Source: Microbacterium testaceum StLB037
GTDB lineage: Bacteria > Actinomycetota > Actinomycetes > Actinomycetales > Microbacteriaceae
DNA length: 64,000 nt
Assembly: GCF_900104345.1 (NCBI RefSeq)
Contig: NZ_FNJN01000003.1
Location: forward strand, 372,001 to 436,000
Reading direction: 5' to 3'
Of this stretch, positions 27,814-38,168 are shown piece after piece; within the stretch, counting starts at the first letter, position 1; each line of letters starts with the position of its first letter. A program made the translations under genes and the position numbers. Below the pieces are notes generated by a model. It was not told the DNA's origin. It did not search any database and saw only the letters and a list, made by a program, of their open reading frames with translations.

Positions 27814-30800
27814 GCGGGGGCTCCGATCCGGGCGACGGCCACCGTGACGGCGCCGACGTTCGCGTAGGTCTTGGCGGTGAGGACGTTCTCGAACTCGGGC
27901 TCGCCCACGTCCCCGCGCTCGATGAGCCGTTCGGTACGGCTGGCCAGCACGACGCCTTCGGCGAGGGTTTCGGATGCCACTCCCGCGACATCGAACGCCT
28001 GGGCCACGGCGGCCGCGTCCCCGGCGTCGTCGAACGTGAGGGTGAGGGCGATCCGGTCGCTCACGTCGAAGCCGGCGGCCTTGCGGGTGTCCTGGATGCC
28101 GCGGATCATGTCGCGCGCCAGGCCCTCGGCCTCGAGCTCGGGGGTGGTGACGGTGTCGAGGAGGAGGAAGCCGTCGGCGGCGTTCAGGAGGGCCACCGCT
28201 TCTCCCTCCGCGAGGCGCGAGGCATCGGTCTCGAGGGTGCCCTCGGTGGGGCCGAGGACGACTTCGCCGTCCGGCGTCTGGACGACGATGCCGCGGTCGG
28301 TCTCCGCCCAGTTGCCGGCCTTCGCGGCCTGGATGACCTGCTGCACGCGCTTGCCCAAACGCGGTCCCGCGGCACGAGCATTCACCACGAGGCGCTGCGC
28401 GAGACCGAACTCGTCGAACGACTGCAGGTTCAGCTCCACGAGCTTCACGTCCTTGACGTTGAGTTCCTCGCGCACGAGGTCCTCGAACTGGGCCAGGCCC
28501 GCGGCATCCGGAGTCACCACCGTCAGACGCGGCAGCGGCAGGCGCACGCGCTTGCCCTCGCGCTTGCGCAGCGCGTTCGCGACGCTCGAGACCTCGCGCA
28601 CGGTGTCCATCGCGGTGCGGATGTCTTCGGCGGCGGGGAACGCCGAGGCGTCGGGCCAGTCGGTCAGGTGGACGCTGCGCCCGCCTGTCAGGCCCTGCCA
28701 CACGCGCTCGGTGACCAGCGGCAGCAGGGGGGCCGCGACGCGGGTCAGCGTCTCGAGCACGGTGTAGAGCGTGTCGAAGGCCTCGCGGCTGCGCGGGTCG
28801 TCGGTCACGCCCACCCAGAAGCGGTCGCGGGAGCGGCGGATGTACCAGTTGGTCAGCACCTCGGCGAAGTCGCGCAGACGCTCGGCCGCCGTCGTGGAGT
28901 CGAGCCCCTCGAGGTCGGCCGCGACGTTCGTCACGAGGTCGCCGGTGAGCGCCAGGATGTAGCGGTCGAGCACGTCGGTGGAGTCGGTGCGCCACTCGGC
29001 TTCGTACCCGCCGGCGCCCGAGGCATTCGCGTAGGTCGCGAAGAAGTACCACGCGTTCCACAGCGGCAGCAGGAACTCGCGCACGCCCGAACGGATGCCC
29101 TCCTCGGTCACGACGAGGTTGCCCCCGCGCAGCACCGAACTCGACATGAGGAACCACCGCATGGCATCCGAGCCGTCGCGATCGAACACCTCACGCACGT
29201 CGGGGTAGTTGCGCAGCGACTTCGACATCTTCTGTCCGTCGTTGCCGAGGACGATGCCGTGGCACGAGACCCCGGTGAAGGCCGGGCGGTCGAACAGCGC
29301 GGTCGAGAGCACGTGCATCACATAGAACCAGCCGCGGGTCTGCCCGATGTACTCGACGATGAAGTCGGCGGGGGCGTGCTCGTCGAACCACTCGTGGTTC
29401 TCGAACGGGTAGTGCACCTGCGCGAACGGCATCGATCCGGAGTCGAACCACACGTCGAGCACGTCTTCGATGCGACGCATCGTCGACGCGCCGGTCGGGT
29501 CGTCGGGGTTCGGACGCGTGAGGTCGTCGATGTAGGGACGGTGCAGGTCGACCTCGCCGTCGGCGTTCACCGGCAGGCGGCCGAAGTCGGCCTCCATGTC
29601 GGCGAGCGAGCCGTACACGTCGACGCGCGGGTAGTCGGGGTTGTCGCTCTTCCACACCGGGATCGGCGAACCCCAGTAGCGGTTGCGGCTGATCGACCAG
29701 TCGCGCGCGCCCTCGAGCCACTTGCCGAACTGGCCCTCCTTGACGTTCTCAGGCACCCAGGTGATCTGCTGGTTGTTCGCCAGCAGGTCGTCCTTGATAT
29801 CGGTCACGCGCACGAACCAGCTCGACACGGCCTTGTAGATGAGGGGGTTCCGGCAGCGCCAGCAGTGCGGGTACGAGTGCTCGTACGAGGCTTCGCGCAG
29901 CAGTCGGCCGTCCTGCTTGAGCAGGCGGATGAGGGGGCGGTTGGCCTCCATCCACAGCTCGCCGGCGACGTCGGTGACCGCGGAGAGGAAGCGGCCGCTG
30001 TCGTCGAGCGAGATGATCGTCGGCAGGCCCGCGGCATCCGCCAGGCGCTTGTCGTCCTCACCGTAGGCGGGAGCCTGGTGCACGATGCCCGTGCCGTCGC
30101 TGACGGTGACGTAGTCGTCGACGAGGATCTTCCAGGCGTCCTGCGTGCCCCAGACGGAGGCGTCGGCGTAGTAGTCGAAGAGGCGGTCATACGACACGCC
30201 CTCAAGCTCCGAGCCCAGGATCGTGGACTGGACGGCCTCGCGGGCGGCATCCGCGCTCTCGTACCCGAGGTCTTTGGCGTATCCGGGCAGCAGGTCCTCG
30301 GCCAGCAGGTAGCGGTGGGCGACGGCCTCGAAGGCCTCGTCGGGCGTGCCGTCGGGAGCGCGGTGCACGTCGGCGGCGCCGTTCGGTCCGCCCTCGATCA
30401 CGGCATAGCGGATGCCGGGACCCACGGCCAACGCGAGGTTCGTCGGGAGCGTCCACGGCGTCGTCGTCCACGCGAGCGCGCGGACGCCGGTGAGACCCAG
30501 CGCCTCGGCCTTGGCCCCGACGAGCGGGAAGGTCACGGTGACCGAGGGGTCCTGACGCATCTTGTAGACGTCGTCGTCCATGCGCAGTTCGTGCGTGGAC
30601 AGGGGCGTCTCGTCGCGCCAGCAGTACGGCAGCACGCGGTAGCCCTCGTAGGCGAGGCCCTTGTCGTGGAGCGTCTTGAATGCCCACAGCACGCTCTCCA
30701 TGTAGGTCGTGTCCAGCGTCTTGTAGCCGCGCTCGAAGTCGACCCAGCGGGCCTGACGCGTGACGTAGTCCTGCCAGTCGCGCGTGTACTCGAGCACCGA

Positions 30801-31205
30801 CTCGCGGGCCTTGGCGTTGAAGGTCGCCACGCCCATTGACTCGATCTCGTCCTTCTCGGTGATGCCGAGCTGCTTCATCGCCTCGAGCTCGGCGGGCAGG
30901 CCGTGCGTGTCCCACCCGAAGACGCGGTCGACCTTCTTGCCGCGCATCGTCTGGAAGCGCGGGAAGACGTCCTTCGCGTACCCGGTGAGAAGGTGCCCAT
31001 AGTGCGGAAGGCCGTTGGCGAAGGGCGGGCCGTCGTAGAAGACCCACTCCTCGGCGCCCTCGCGGTTCGCGATCGAGGCGCGGAAGGTGTCGTCGTGCGC
31101 CCAGAAGTCGAGCGTGTCATTCTCGATCGACGGGAAGCGGGGGCTCGGAACGACGGATGCCGCGTCGGCAGCCGGGCCGAAGGATGAGGGGCGTGGGTAG
31201 GTCAT
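27810..31205 (-). CDS. ileS: Isoleucine--tRNA ligase
   Basis: A 1131-residue class I synthetase for tRNA-Ile with an editing domain. The HIGH signature appears as [14 protein letters not shown] near 66-79 and the KMSKS loop as [11 protein letters not shown] near 660. The length and the C-terminal extension fit the eukaryote-like IleS type common in Actinobacteria. ATG at 31205 (MTYPRPSS) has the ribosome site GGAGAG that is partly held in the T-box sequestering hairpin, which settles the start. Regulated by tRNA-Ile charging through the upstream T-box. Confidence 0.96.
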   Translation of the reverse strand: MTYPRPSSFGPAADAASVVPSPRFPSIENDTLDFWAHDDTFRASIANREGAEEWVFYDGPPFANGLPHYGHLLTGYAKDVFPRFQTMRGKKVDRVFGWDTHGLPAELEAMKQLGITEKDEIESMGVATFNAKARESVLEYTRDWQDYVTRQARWVDFERGYKTLDTTYMESVLWAFKTLHDKGLAYEGYRVLPYCWRDETPLSTHELRMDDDVYKMRQDPSVTVTFPLVGAKAEALGLTGVRALAWTTTPWTLPTNLALAVGPGIRYAVIEGGPNGAADVHRAPDGTPDEAFEAVAHRYLLAEDLLPGYAKDLGYESADAAREAVQSTILGSELEGVSYDRLFDYYADASVWGTQDAWKILVDDYVTVSDGTGIVHQAPAYGEDDKRLADAAGLPTIISLDDSGRFLSAVTDVAGELWMEANRPLIRLLKQDGRLLREASYEHSYPHCWRCRNPLIYKAVSSWFVRVTDIKDDLLANNQQITWVPENVKEGQFGKWLEGARDWSISRNRYWGSPIPVWKSDNPDYPRVDVYGSLADMEADFGRLPVNADGEVDLHRPYIDDLTRPNPDDPTGASTMRRIEDVLDVWFDSGSMPFAQVHYPFENHEWFDEHAPADFIVEYIGQTRGWFYVMHVLSTALFDRPAFTGVSCHGIVLGNDGQKMSKSLRNYPDVREVFDRDGSDAMRWFLMSSSVLRGGNLVVTEEGIRSGVREFLLPLWNAWYFFATYANASGAGGYEAEWRTDSTDVLDRYILALTGDLVTNVAADLEGLDSTTAAERLRDFAEVLTNWYIRRSRDRFWVGVTDDPRSREAFDTLYTVLETLTRVAAPLLPLVTERVWQGLTGGRSVHLTDWPDASAFPAAEDIRTAMDTVREVSSVANALRKREGKRVRLPLPRLTVVTPDAAGLAQFEDLVREELNVKDVKLVELNLQSFDEFGLAQRLVVNARAAGPRLGKRVQQVIQAAKAGNWAETDRGIVVQTPDGEVVLGPTEGTLETDASRLAEGEAVALLNAADGFLLLDTVTTPELEAEGLARDMIRGIQDTRKAAGFDVSDRIALTLTFDDAGDAAAVAQAFDVAGVASETLAEGVVLASRTERLIERGDVGEPEFENVLTAKTYANVGAVTVAVARIGAPA

Positions 31206-31412
31206 GTCTCTCCGCAGGTTGGGATCCACCTGCGGGGACGATCCGTGCGGACCGCGGTACCACCCCGCCTTGCGCCGCCCCCGTTCGGGACCGGTGCCAC
31301 TCTCACTGCGGCTGTGACGGGCCTGCCCCGCGCGGTTCTACTCCGGGCCTGGACCCGTTTCTTCCGCGTGCTCCCCGGTGATGGCCGGATCGGTGCGTGT
31401 ACGTCCAGTCTA
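31206..31412 (-). promoter_or_regulatory. Translational T-box riboswitch of ileS with its promoter
   Basis: The minus-strand leader has the T-box core TGGTACCGCGG (31262-31252). Just before the start codon, CCGCAGGT (31235-31228) pairs with ACCTGCGG (31219-31212), and the 3' arm runs into the ileS ribosome site GGAGAG. There is no T-run, so uncharged tRNA-Ile should free the ribosome site rather than prevent termination, as known for actinobacterial ileS. Stem I is short; the ATC specifier is probably at 31382-31380 in its loop. TAGACT (31412-31407) is a candidate -10. Confidence 0.88.
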
Positions 31413-31544
31413 CGCGAGCCGCGCGCGGCGCGCAGCGGGGTGTGCGCGGCCGTCGAGCGTCCGAGAAACACGGACGCAAGGGCGGACTCGTCCGGGTTTC
31501 ATGGACACTCAGCGCAGACAGAGGGGCCGGACGCGACCCTCGGC

Positions 31545-33091
31545 TCACGCACCGGGCGCGCCCAGACCGGCCGCGGCCAGCAGTTCCCGCGTGAACGGAT
31601 GCCGCGGGGCGGCGAACACGCACGACACGGTGCCCGAGTCGACGACGCGCCCGTCCTTCATCACGATCACGTCTCGGCGATACCGGCGACCACGTCGAGG
31701 TCGTGCGTGACGAACACCATCGCGAGGTCGCGTTCGGCCTGCAGGGCGCGCAGGCGGTCGAGGATCCGTGCGCGCACCGACGCGTCGAGCGCCGACACCG
31801 GCTCGTCGAGCACGAGAAGCGCCGGCGTCACGGCGAGGGCGCGGGCGATTGCGACGCGCTGGCGCTGTCCCCCCGACAGCTGCGCGGGTCGGCGCCGGAC
31901 GAACGCGGGCGAGAGGCCCACCTCTTCGAGCAGGGCGGCGACGGCAGTGCGACGCTCGGAGCGCGGGACTCCTCCGGCGGCTACGGCCTCGGTGAGCGTG
32001 CGGCCCACCGTCCAGCGGGGGTCGAGGGCGCCCCACGGGTTCTGCTGCACGAGCTGCACGCGGGTGCGCGCGGCGCCGCGGGCGACCCCGGACGACCAGG
32101 GTCGTCCCGCGAACGTCATGGTCCCGGCATCGGGGTCCGCGACTCCGACGATCAGGCGCGCGAGGGTGGTCTTGCCCGACCCCGACTCCCCCACGACCGC
32201 GAGGGTCCGACCGCGGCGCACCTCGATCGACACGTCGTCGACCGCGGCCCGGTCGCCGAAACGTTTGATCAGCGCGTCGGCGGTGAAGATCGGGGCGTCG
32301 GTGCGCGGTGCCCGGCGGAGCGGCTCGTGCGAGACCGCCTCGACGAGCGCGCGCGTGTGGGGATCACGTGGCGACGCCAGCACCTCGGCGGTCGGCCCGG
32401 TCTCGACGACGCGTCCCTCGTGCATCACGACGACGCGATCCGCCACACGCGCGACCGCCCCGAGGTCGTGGCTGATGAAGACCACGGCCACACCGTCATC
32501 GGCGATGCGGCGCAGCAGATCGAGCACGCGGGCCTGCACGGTGGCATCCAGCGCGGTGGTGGGCTCGTCGGCGACCAGTACGGCGGGGTTCGCGGCCAGC
32601 GCCGAGGCGATCAGAGCGCGCTGCCGCAGACCGCCGGACAGCTCGTGGGGGTACTGCCGCGCTCGCGCGTCGGGCTCCGGTAGCGAGACGCGCTCGAGGC
32701 TGTCGCGCACGCGCGCGGCGAGCGCCGCTCCGCGCACCTCGGGCTCGTGGATGCGCACGGGCTCGGCCACTTCGGCGCCGATGCGTCGCAGCGGGTCGAG
32801 CGAGACGAGGGCGTCCTGGGAGACCAGGGCGATCCGGTCGCCGCGCAGCCCGCGCCACTGCCGCTCACCGAACGAGCGAGCGTCGACGCCGTCGATCTCG
32901 AGCTCGTCGGTGCGCGCCATGAGGCCCGCGGGCATGAGCCCAAGCAGGGCACGGGCGCTGACCGACTTGCCGGTGCCCGACTCCCCCACGATCGCCACGC
33001 ATTCGCCCGGGGCGACGTCGAGGTCGAGTCCGCGCACGATCGCACCGGTCGGGCCGTCGATGCGCAGGCCGCGCAGCCGCAATCCGCTCAT
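31545..33091 (-). pseudogene. Double ABC ATPase of an oligopeptide-type importer, frameshifted near its C-terminus
   Basis: Two fused ATPase domains drive a Dpp/Opp-type peptide or metal-chelate importer. The first has GESGTGKSVS, LSGGLRQRALIASAL and VADEPTTALD; the second has GESGSGKTTLARL, LSGGQRQRVAIARAL and VLDEPVSALD. The open frame from ATG 33091 stops at 31667, straight after VTHDLDVVAGIAET. The natural continuation (VIVMKDGRVVDSG and about 30 more residues) lies in another frame down to a stop at 31545. One base is missing near 31670-31680. All catalytic motifs remain, so a 474-residue product may still work; a sequencing error is possible. Confidence 0.8.
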
Positions 33092-33903
33092 GCGTCGCGC
33101 TCCTCGGCTCGAGCCCGCAGGATGCGGCCGATCACACTGACGCTCACGACGGTCGCGGTGATCGCGAGCCCGGGGAACACGGCGACCCACGGCGCCTGCA
33201 GCAGCAGGTTGCGTCCGGCCGAGAGCATGAGGCCCCATTCGGCGGTGGGCTCGGTCGGGCCGAGGCCGAGGAAGCTGAGCCCGGCCGCCGCGAGGACCGA
33301 GGTGCCGATGCCGATCGTGGCCAGCACGCTCACCGCGCCCAGCACGCCGGGGAGAACGTGCCGAACGTGCACCACCACGGTCGGCACCCCGATGATTCGC
33401 GCTGCCTCCACGTGCTCGGCGGCGGCAAGGGTTCGGGTCTGTGCCCGCGCGAGGCGGATGTACACGGGTACCGCGGCGATGGTCACCGCGAACGCGACGT
33501 TGACCGGGCCGGGGCCGAGTACCGCGACGACCAGCAGGGCGACCAGGAACTCGGGAAACGCCAGCAGCACGTCGACGATGCGCATGGCCGCGGCATCCGC
33601 CCATCTGGGCGCGACGGCCGACAGCGAACCGGCGATCACCCCGACGACCAGGGCGAGTCCGGTGGCGAGCAGGCCGATGCCGACCGACCGCCCGGCGCCG
33701 TAGACCACGCGGGAGTACACGTCGCGGCCGCTCTGATCGGTGCCGAACCAGTGCGCCGCGCTCGGCGGCTGCAGGGTCGCGCGCACGTCGGTCAGCAGCG
33801 GGTCGTGCGTGGCGAGCAGCCCCGGGGCGACCGCGCCCACGGCGATGACGGCGAGCACGGCACCGGCGATCCCGAGCGCCACGGCCTGGCCACGGCGCTT
33901 CAC
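33088..33903 (-). CDS. Oligopeptide/dipeptide-type ABC permease (DppC-like)
   Basis: A 271-residue inner-membrane permease with about six helices. [21 protein letters not shown]-like text near 50-70 is the DppC/OppC signature, and the ATPase-coupling EAA loop is [22 protein letters not shown] near 160. It pairs with the DppB-like gene upstream. GTG at 33903 overlaps that gene's stop, and its own stop overlaps the ATPase start, so the four import genes form one tight operon. Confidence 0.9.
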   Translation of the reverse strand: [271 protein letters not shown]

Positions 33904-34877
33904 GAGGGCACCGCCGTGCGTGCGGCCAGCGCCGGGGCCGCCGTGCGCAGCCGCGGGTCGATCAGGGGCACCACGAGGTCGACGACGGTGTTCACCACCA
34001 CGAAGACGAGCGCGCTCAGCAGGATCACGCCGGTGATCACCGGCAGGTCGCGGTCCGTGATCGCGGTCAGCGTCACGCGCCCGATGCCGGGGCGGGCGAA
34101 CACGGTTTCGACAAGCACGGCACCGCCGAGCAACGACCCGACGAGGTAGGCGGCGAGCGTCACTCCCCCGACGCTCGCGTGGCGCAGCGTGTGGTGCACG
34201 CTCTCGCGAAGGGGCGTCGCGCCGCGGGCGCGCACGGTGGTGAGGAACGGCTCGCGCTCGGCCGCCTCGACCCCGTCGCGCAGCACCTGCGACAGCAGCG
34301 CCGCGACCGGCAGAGCGAGGGTCACCGCGGGCAGCACAATGGCGGCGGCATCCCGCGCCCCCGATACCGGGAACCACCCCAGCTGGAACGAGAACACGCT
34401 CAACAGCAGCAGCCCCGTCCAGAACACCGGCGATGAGAGCACGACGAGTTCGATTCCGGATGCCACGGCCCGACCGGTCCGCCCGCGCACGAACAGCGAC
34501 GAGGCGAGGGCCAGCACGACGGCGATGACCAGCGCGAGCGCCGAGAGCTGCAGGGTCGGGGCGAGCTGGCGCCCGATGACCTCGACGACCGGCTGACGCA
34601 GCTGATACGACTCGCCGAGGTCGCCGCGCACGAGTCGGCCGAGGAACGTCGCGTACTGCTCGAGCACGGGCCGGTCGAGCCCCAGGTCGCTGCGGATGCC
34701 CGCCTTGACCGCCTCGCTCACCTGCGCCTGCGGTCCGAGCAGCACGTCGACCGGGTCGCCCGGGATGATCCGGAACGCCACGAACGCCAGCGTCGCCGCT
34801 CCCCACAGCACCAGGAAGACGGATGCCACGATCCCGCCGAGGCGCCTCAGCAGGGCGCGCGAGCGAGAACGTGGCAT
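33900..34877 (-). CDS. Oligopeptide/dipeptide-type ABC permease (DppB-like)
   Basis: A 325-residue permease with the DppB pattern: an N-terminal helix, FRIIPGDPVDVLLG near 36-49, DLGLDRPVLEQYATFL, then DLGESY and five further helices. The coupling loop TTVRARGATPLRESVHHTLRH is near 218-238. It should form a heterodimer with the next permease. ATG at 34877 is 28 bases after the binding-protein stop. Confidence 0.92.
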   Translation of the reverse strand: MPRSRSRALLRRLGGIVASVFLVLWGAATLAFVAFRIIPGDPVDVLLGPQAQVSEAVKAGIRSDLGLDRPVLEQYATFLGRLVRGDLGESYQLRQPVVEVIGRQLAPTLQLSALALVIAVVLALASSLFVRGRTGRAVASGIELVVLSSPVFWTGLLLLSVFSFQLGWFPVSGARDAAAIVLPAVTLALPVAALLSQVLRDGVEAAEREPFLTTVRARGATPLRESVHHTLRHASVGGVTLAAYLVGSLLGGAVLVETVFARPGIGRVTLTAITDRDLPVITGVILLSALVFVVVNTVVDLVVPLIDPRLRTAAPALAARTAVPS

Positions 34878-34905
34878 CCGATCAGTCTGTCCGATACCCG
34901 GCGGC

Positions 34906-36519
34906 TCAGCCGACCGAGGCGGTCGCGAACAGCGGGCGGCCGTACAGGTCGAACGTCAGGCCCGAGACCTTCGGGGTCACGGCGCTGATGAGGGCCGGGC
35001 TGTAGAGCGGCACGATTGCCGCCTGCTGGGCGTTCCACTGCTGCACCTGGGCGTAGATCGCGTTGCGCGCGGCGGGGTCGGTCGTCGAGGCGCCCTGCTC
35101 GAGCAGCGCGTCGAGCGCGGGGTCGCTCACCTGCGAGGCGTTCTGGAACCCGTCGGTGGCGAGGTGGCTGCGCAGCAGATCGGCGTCGACGCCCGAGAAG
35201 CCCCAGTCCGTGACGTCGTAGGTCTTCGGTCCGTACTGCTCGTTGTAGGCGCCCGGCTCGAGCACCTCGCGCTGCAGGTCGAAGCCCACGGCCTTCAGGT
35301 CGCTCTGCACGGCGTTGGCGAGCGCGGCGCGGTCGTCGGGAACCGGAGTCCACGCGATCCAGCGCGCGGTGAGACGCTGACCGTTCTTGGTCCGGATGCC
35401 GTCGGCATCCCGTCCCGTCCAGCCGGCCTCGTCGAGGAGGGCGTTGGCCTGAGCCTGGTCGAAGGGCCACGAGTTCTCGAGGCTCGCGTCGTAGCCGGGG
35501 GTCGTCGCGCCGAGGACGCTCCAAGCGCGGGGGTACTGACCGAAGAAGATCTCGTTCACCGCGGCGTCGACGTCGATCGCGCGCGTGAAGGCCTGACGCA
35601 CCTTCTGGTCGGCGAACACGCCGTACTTCTCGTTGAGGAACAGCGAGTACGGCAGTCCCGGGTAAGCGATCGACTTCACGGTGTCGTCAGCGGGAACCTG
35701 CTCGACGAGGTTCGGCGGCAGGTTGGTGACCACGTCGGCCTGGCCGCTCGACAGCGCGCCCACGCGCACCGACGCCTCGGGCAGGATGTCGACGCGCAGC
35801 GTCTTGAAGCTCGGCTGACCGCCGCCGTCGGGACCCCAGGTGTAGTCGTCGTTGCGGGTGTACACGATGTCCTGGTCGGGCGTGTACTCGGTCAGCTCGA
35901 ACGGGCCGGTGCCGACGGTCACGTCGGGGCCGCCGGCCTTCAGCTGGTCGGCCTTGGTCTCGAGCACCTTCGGCGAGTAGAAGCCGAGAAGCGCGGTGCT
36001 GGCGGCCTGCAGGAACGGAGCGTAGGGCTGCGTGAAGCGCACGCGCACGGTGTGCTCGTCGACCACGTCGGTGCCGGCGTACAGCTCGCCGCCGAGCATG
36101 CTGGCGGCCTGCGCCGACGCGGTGTCGGGGTTCACGATGCGGTCGAAGTTCGCCTTGACCGCGGCCGCGTCGAAGGGCGTGCCGTCGTGGAAGGTCACGT
36201 CGGTACGCAGACGGAAGAGGTAGCTCGCGCCGCCGTCCTCGACGTCCCACGACTCGGCGAGCCACGGCGAGAACGTGCCGTCGGCCTCCTGGAACACGAG
36301 CGAGTCGAGCACAGCGCGCTGCACCATCGCCGACACGTCGAGCTGGCTGGTCTGCGGATCCATGTGCCCGGCCGAGAGGTTCGCTCCCTCGATCGCCCAG
36401 ACGACCTCGCCGTCGCCCTGCGCGGCAGGGTCCGACCCGGCGCAGGAGGAGAGCGAGAGGGCGGCGACGGCCGCGACGGCGACAGCCGACAGCACGCGGC
36501 GCGAAAGCGAAGAAGGCAT
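34906..36519 (-). CDS. ABC transporter substrate-binding lipoprotein (SBP family 5)
   Basis: A 537-residue extracytoplasmic binding lipoprotein. The signal peptide ends in the lipobox LSSC (cysteine near residue 26). The family-5 features are the WDVEDGGASYLFRLRTDVTFHDGTPFDA region near 90-115 and VRQAFTRAID near 315. It delivers oligopeptides, nickel-chelates or similar solutes to the permeases encoded downstream. The start has a GAGG ribosome site 8 bases upstream. Four 65-bp repeats lie in its upstream gap. Confidence 0.9.
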   Translation of the reverse strand: MPSSLSRRVLSAVAVAAVAALSLSSCAGSDPAAQGDGEVVWAIEGANLSAGHMDPQTSQLDVSAMVQRAVLDSLVFQEADGTFSPWLAESWDVEDGGASYLFRLRTDVTFHDGTPFDAAAVKANFDRIVNPDTASAQAASMLGGELYAGTDVVDEHTVRVRFTQPYAPFLQAASTALLGFYSPKVLETKADQLKAGGPDVTVGTGPFELTEYTPDQDIVYTRNDDYTWGPDGGGQPSFKTLRVDILPEASVRVGALSSGQADVVTNLPPNLVEQVPADDTVKSIAYPGLPYSLFLNEKYGVFADQKVRQAFTRAIDVDAAVNEIFFGQYPRAWSVLGATTPGYDASLENSWPFDQAQANALLDEAGWTGRDADGIRTKNGQRLTARWIAWTPVPDDRAALANAVQSDLKAVGFDLQREVLEPGAYNEQYGPKTYDVTDWGFSGVDADLLRSHLATDGFQNASQVSDPALDALLEQGASTTDPAARNAIYAQVQQWNAQQAAIVPLYSPALISAVTPKVSGLTFDLYGRPLFATASVG

Positions 36520-36644
36520 GGAAAAACCTCGGAATCTCTGGTGGGAAGGCTTTCAGCTTACCGGGGTTCCTGGACCGGGTGCGGAAAGTCCGCGGCGCCG
36601 CGCGCGCTCACGGCGAACGCGGGCGGGTGCCCCGCCGCAGAAAG

Positions 36645-36709
36645 TCAGCGATTCGCACAACCTCAGTCGACATGCGCCCCTCCGGGCCGAGGATGTGCGA
36701 ATCGCTGAG
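36645..36709 (+). repeat. 65-bp intergenic palindromic repeat, copy 3 (best conserved)
   Basis: The arms TCAGCGATTCGCACA (36645-36659) and TGTGCGAATCGCTGA (36695-36709) are a perfect 15-bp inverted repeat, extended inward by CCTC/GAGG pairing. It could form a long hairpin in DNA or RNA. Confidence 0.85.
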
Positions 36710-36748
36710 TTTGCGAGAGGGGCACCGCACCCCCGGGCTTTCGCACGT

Positions 36749-36813
36749 TCAGTGATTCGCAGAACCTCGGTCGGCATCCGCCCCTCCGGGCCGAGGATGT
36801 GCGGATCGCTGAG
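36749..36813 (+). repeat. 65-bp intergenic palindromic repeat, copy 4
   Basis: Same length and layout as copy 3, with the central word GGCATCCG and right arm TGTGCGGATCGCTGA. Confidence 0.8.
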
Positions 36814-36854
36814 TTTGCGGAAGGGGCACCTTGTACCCACAGGAACTTACAACC

Positions 36855-36919
36855 TCAGTGGTACGCCCAGTCCCCGTCGGCATCCGTCTTTTGGCACCGA
36901 GGTCGCGCGGATCGGCGAC
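36855..36919 (+). repeat. 65-bp intergenic palindromic repeat, copy 5 (decayed)
   Basis: Aligns without gaps over 65 bases (TCAGTGGTACGCCCA at the left, GGATCGGCGAC at the right, GGCATCCG in the middle) but the arms no longer pair well. Confidence 0.5.
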
Positions 36920-36974
36920 TCCCTGCGGATTGCTCATCCTGCGCGGGCGGCGGCTCACTCGAGGCCCGCATCAC

Positions 36975-37039
36975 CTCAGTGATTCGCAGAACCTCCGTCG
37001 GCATCCGCCCCATCTTGCTGAAGATCTGCGGATCGCTGA
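36975..37039 (+). repeat. 65-bp intergenic palindromic repeat, copy 6
   Basis: Left arm TCAGTGATTCGCAGA, right arm TCTGCGGATCGCTGA. The arms have co-varied with respect to copy 3 (CACA/TGTG to CAGA/TCTG), which keeps pairing. Confidence 0.8.
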
Positions 37040-37053
37040 GTGTGCGCGACCGC

Positions 37054-37902
37054 TCACGCCTTGTGCAGCCCCTGCGCCACGGCGTCCATGATCTGCTCCT
37101 GCACCTCGGGCCAGCGGTTCATGACCTGCTCGTATCCCACGCGGATGACGTGGTATCCCAGCAACATCAGCTCCGCGTCGTGGCGGATGTCCTCTGTGCG
37201 TTGAGCCCCGACGTGGTGACCGCCGTCGACCTGGAGAACGAGTCGTTCTCCGATGAGGAAGTCGACGCGGTGGCCGCAGATCCAGATCTGGGAGCGAATG
37301 GGCAAGCCCATCCACCGCAGTCGGACGATCACGAACGTCTCGAGCCCGGAGTCGGCCCAGGGCCACGCTTCTCGAACGAGCCGGCGTGCGGCGCCGGTCC
37401 AAGGCAGGCGGCGTAGGTGCGCCAGGTCGACCAGCTTCTTGTTGAGCGCCGAGTCCCAGATCGCGCGAGCCGCCTCGTAGGGCTGACACGAGGCGACAGT
37501 CAGCAGGATGTTCTCAATGTGGTCTTCGAGCAGATCCGGATGCCGAGGGACGATAGCCCGCTGCCAGTGCACGACGGCTGCTGGACCGTCGACCCTTCCT
37601 CGGCCGGGATACGCGACGTGTGGCTTGTCCGGCCGTTCGGCGACCCACAGCCCACGCCTGTCGGCGGCGGTGACGCACGACAGCACGACGCCCGTTCGCG
37701 CGGCGGAAACCACGTGTGCGTCGGCCGTCGGAAGCGCAATCCAGTCCCGCCTGACCCTCAGAACGAATCCACATTGGAGCGCTTGAGCGATGCGGTGTCG
37801 GCTGTGCCCCTCCCGGATGAGACGGGTCGGGCGAACGACGCCTCCGAGTTCAGCGGTTCGCGTTGCGACGGCACGGGCGGGGGCGTCATCCATGTGCGCC
37901 AT
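37054..37902 (-). CDS. AbiEi-type winged-helix / DUF559 domain protein
   Basis: A 282-residue protein. The N-terminal part (about 8-75) resembles the AbiEi antitoxin winged-helix domain of type IV toxin-antitoxin systems (RHRIAQALQCGFVLRVRRDW). The C-terminal 110 residues are a DUF559/Vsr-like restriction-endonuclease fold: RVDFLIGERLVLQVDGGHH, then a DIRHDAELMLLGYHVIRV strand-helix. No AbiEii toxin gene lies next to it, so it is a solitary gene. It is bracketed by 65-bp repeats on both sides. ATG at 37902 or 37893 are both possible starts. Confidence 0.8.
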   Translation of the reverse strand: MAHMDDAPARAVATRTAELGGVVRPTRLIREGHSRHRIAQALQCGFVLRVRRDWIALPTADAHVVSAARTGVVLSCVTAADRRGLWVAERPDKPHVAYPGRGRVDGPAAVVHWQRAIVPRHPDLLEDHIENILLTVASCQPYEAARAIWDSALNKKLVDLAHLRRLPWTGAARRLVREAWPWADSGLETFVIVRLRWMGLPIRSQIWICGHRVDFLIGERLVLQVDGGHHVGAQRTEDIRHDAELMLLGYHVIRVGYEQVMNRWPEVQEQIMDAVAQGLHKA

Positions 37903-38005
37903 CGTCGCCCGCCTGGAGCAGCAAAAACGCTCGGCGGCCGGTCTTGTGGATGAACTCCACGCTGGGGAGGAACGCCAACGCGCAATCGCTGCAGAAGGAG
38001 CAACC

Positions 38006-38070
38006 TCATCGATTCCCGCAATCTCAGTCGGCATCCGCCCCCGGAAGCTGAAGGTGCGCGAATCCCCGAC
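38006..38070 (+). repeat. 65-bp intergenic palindromic repeat, copy 7
   Basis: 65 bases aligned to copy 3 without gaps; central GGCATCCG. The arms TCATCGATTCCCGCA and TGCGCGAATCCCCGA are partly paired. Confidence 0.7.
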
Positions 38071-38103
38071 ACTGCGCAGGGCGTGGCTCTCGCCCGCGCA
38101 ACC

Positions 38104-38168
38104 TCAGCAATCCCCACAAGCTCAGCCCGCATTCGCCCCGCCGGGCTGAATCTGCGCGAATCGCTGAG
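38104..38168 (+). repeat. 65-bp intergenic palindromic repeat, copy 8
   Basis: 65 bases aligned to copy 3; right arm TGCGCGAATCGCTGA is intact, left arm TCAGCAATCCCCACA has drifted. Confidence 0.7.

Larger units (their letters stand above)
36520..37053. other. Repeat-filled gap between the importer operon and the AbiEi/DUF559 gene
   Basis: This 534-base gap holds the binding-protein promoter region and four copies of the 65-bp palindrome at intervals of 104, 106 and 120 bases. No coding region is seen; short open frames here lie across the repeats. Confidence 0.7.

Noticed and set aside
36645..38168. CRISPR array suggested by regular repeats
   Set aside because: The 65-base units are palindromic, spaced unevenly (104-120 bases), lie singly at other loci, and no cas genes are present.
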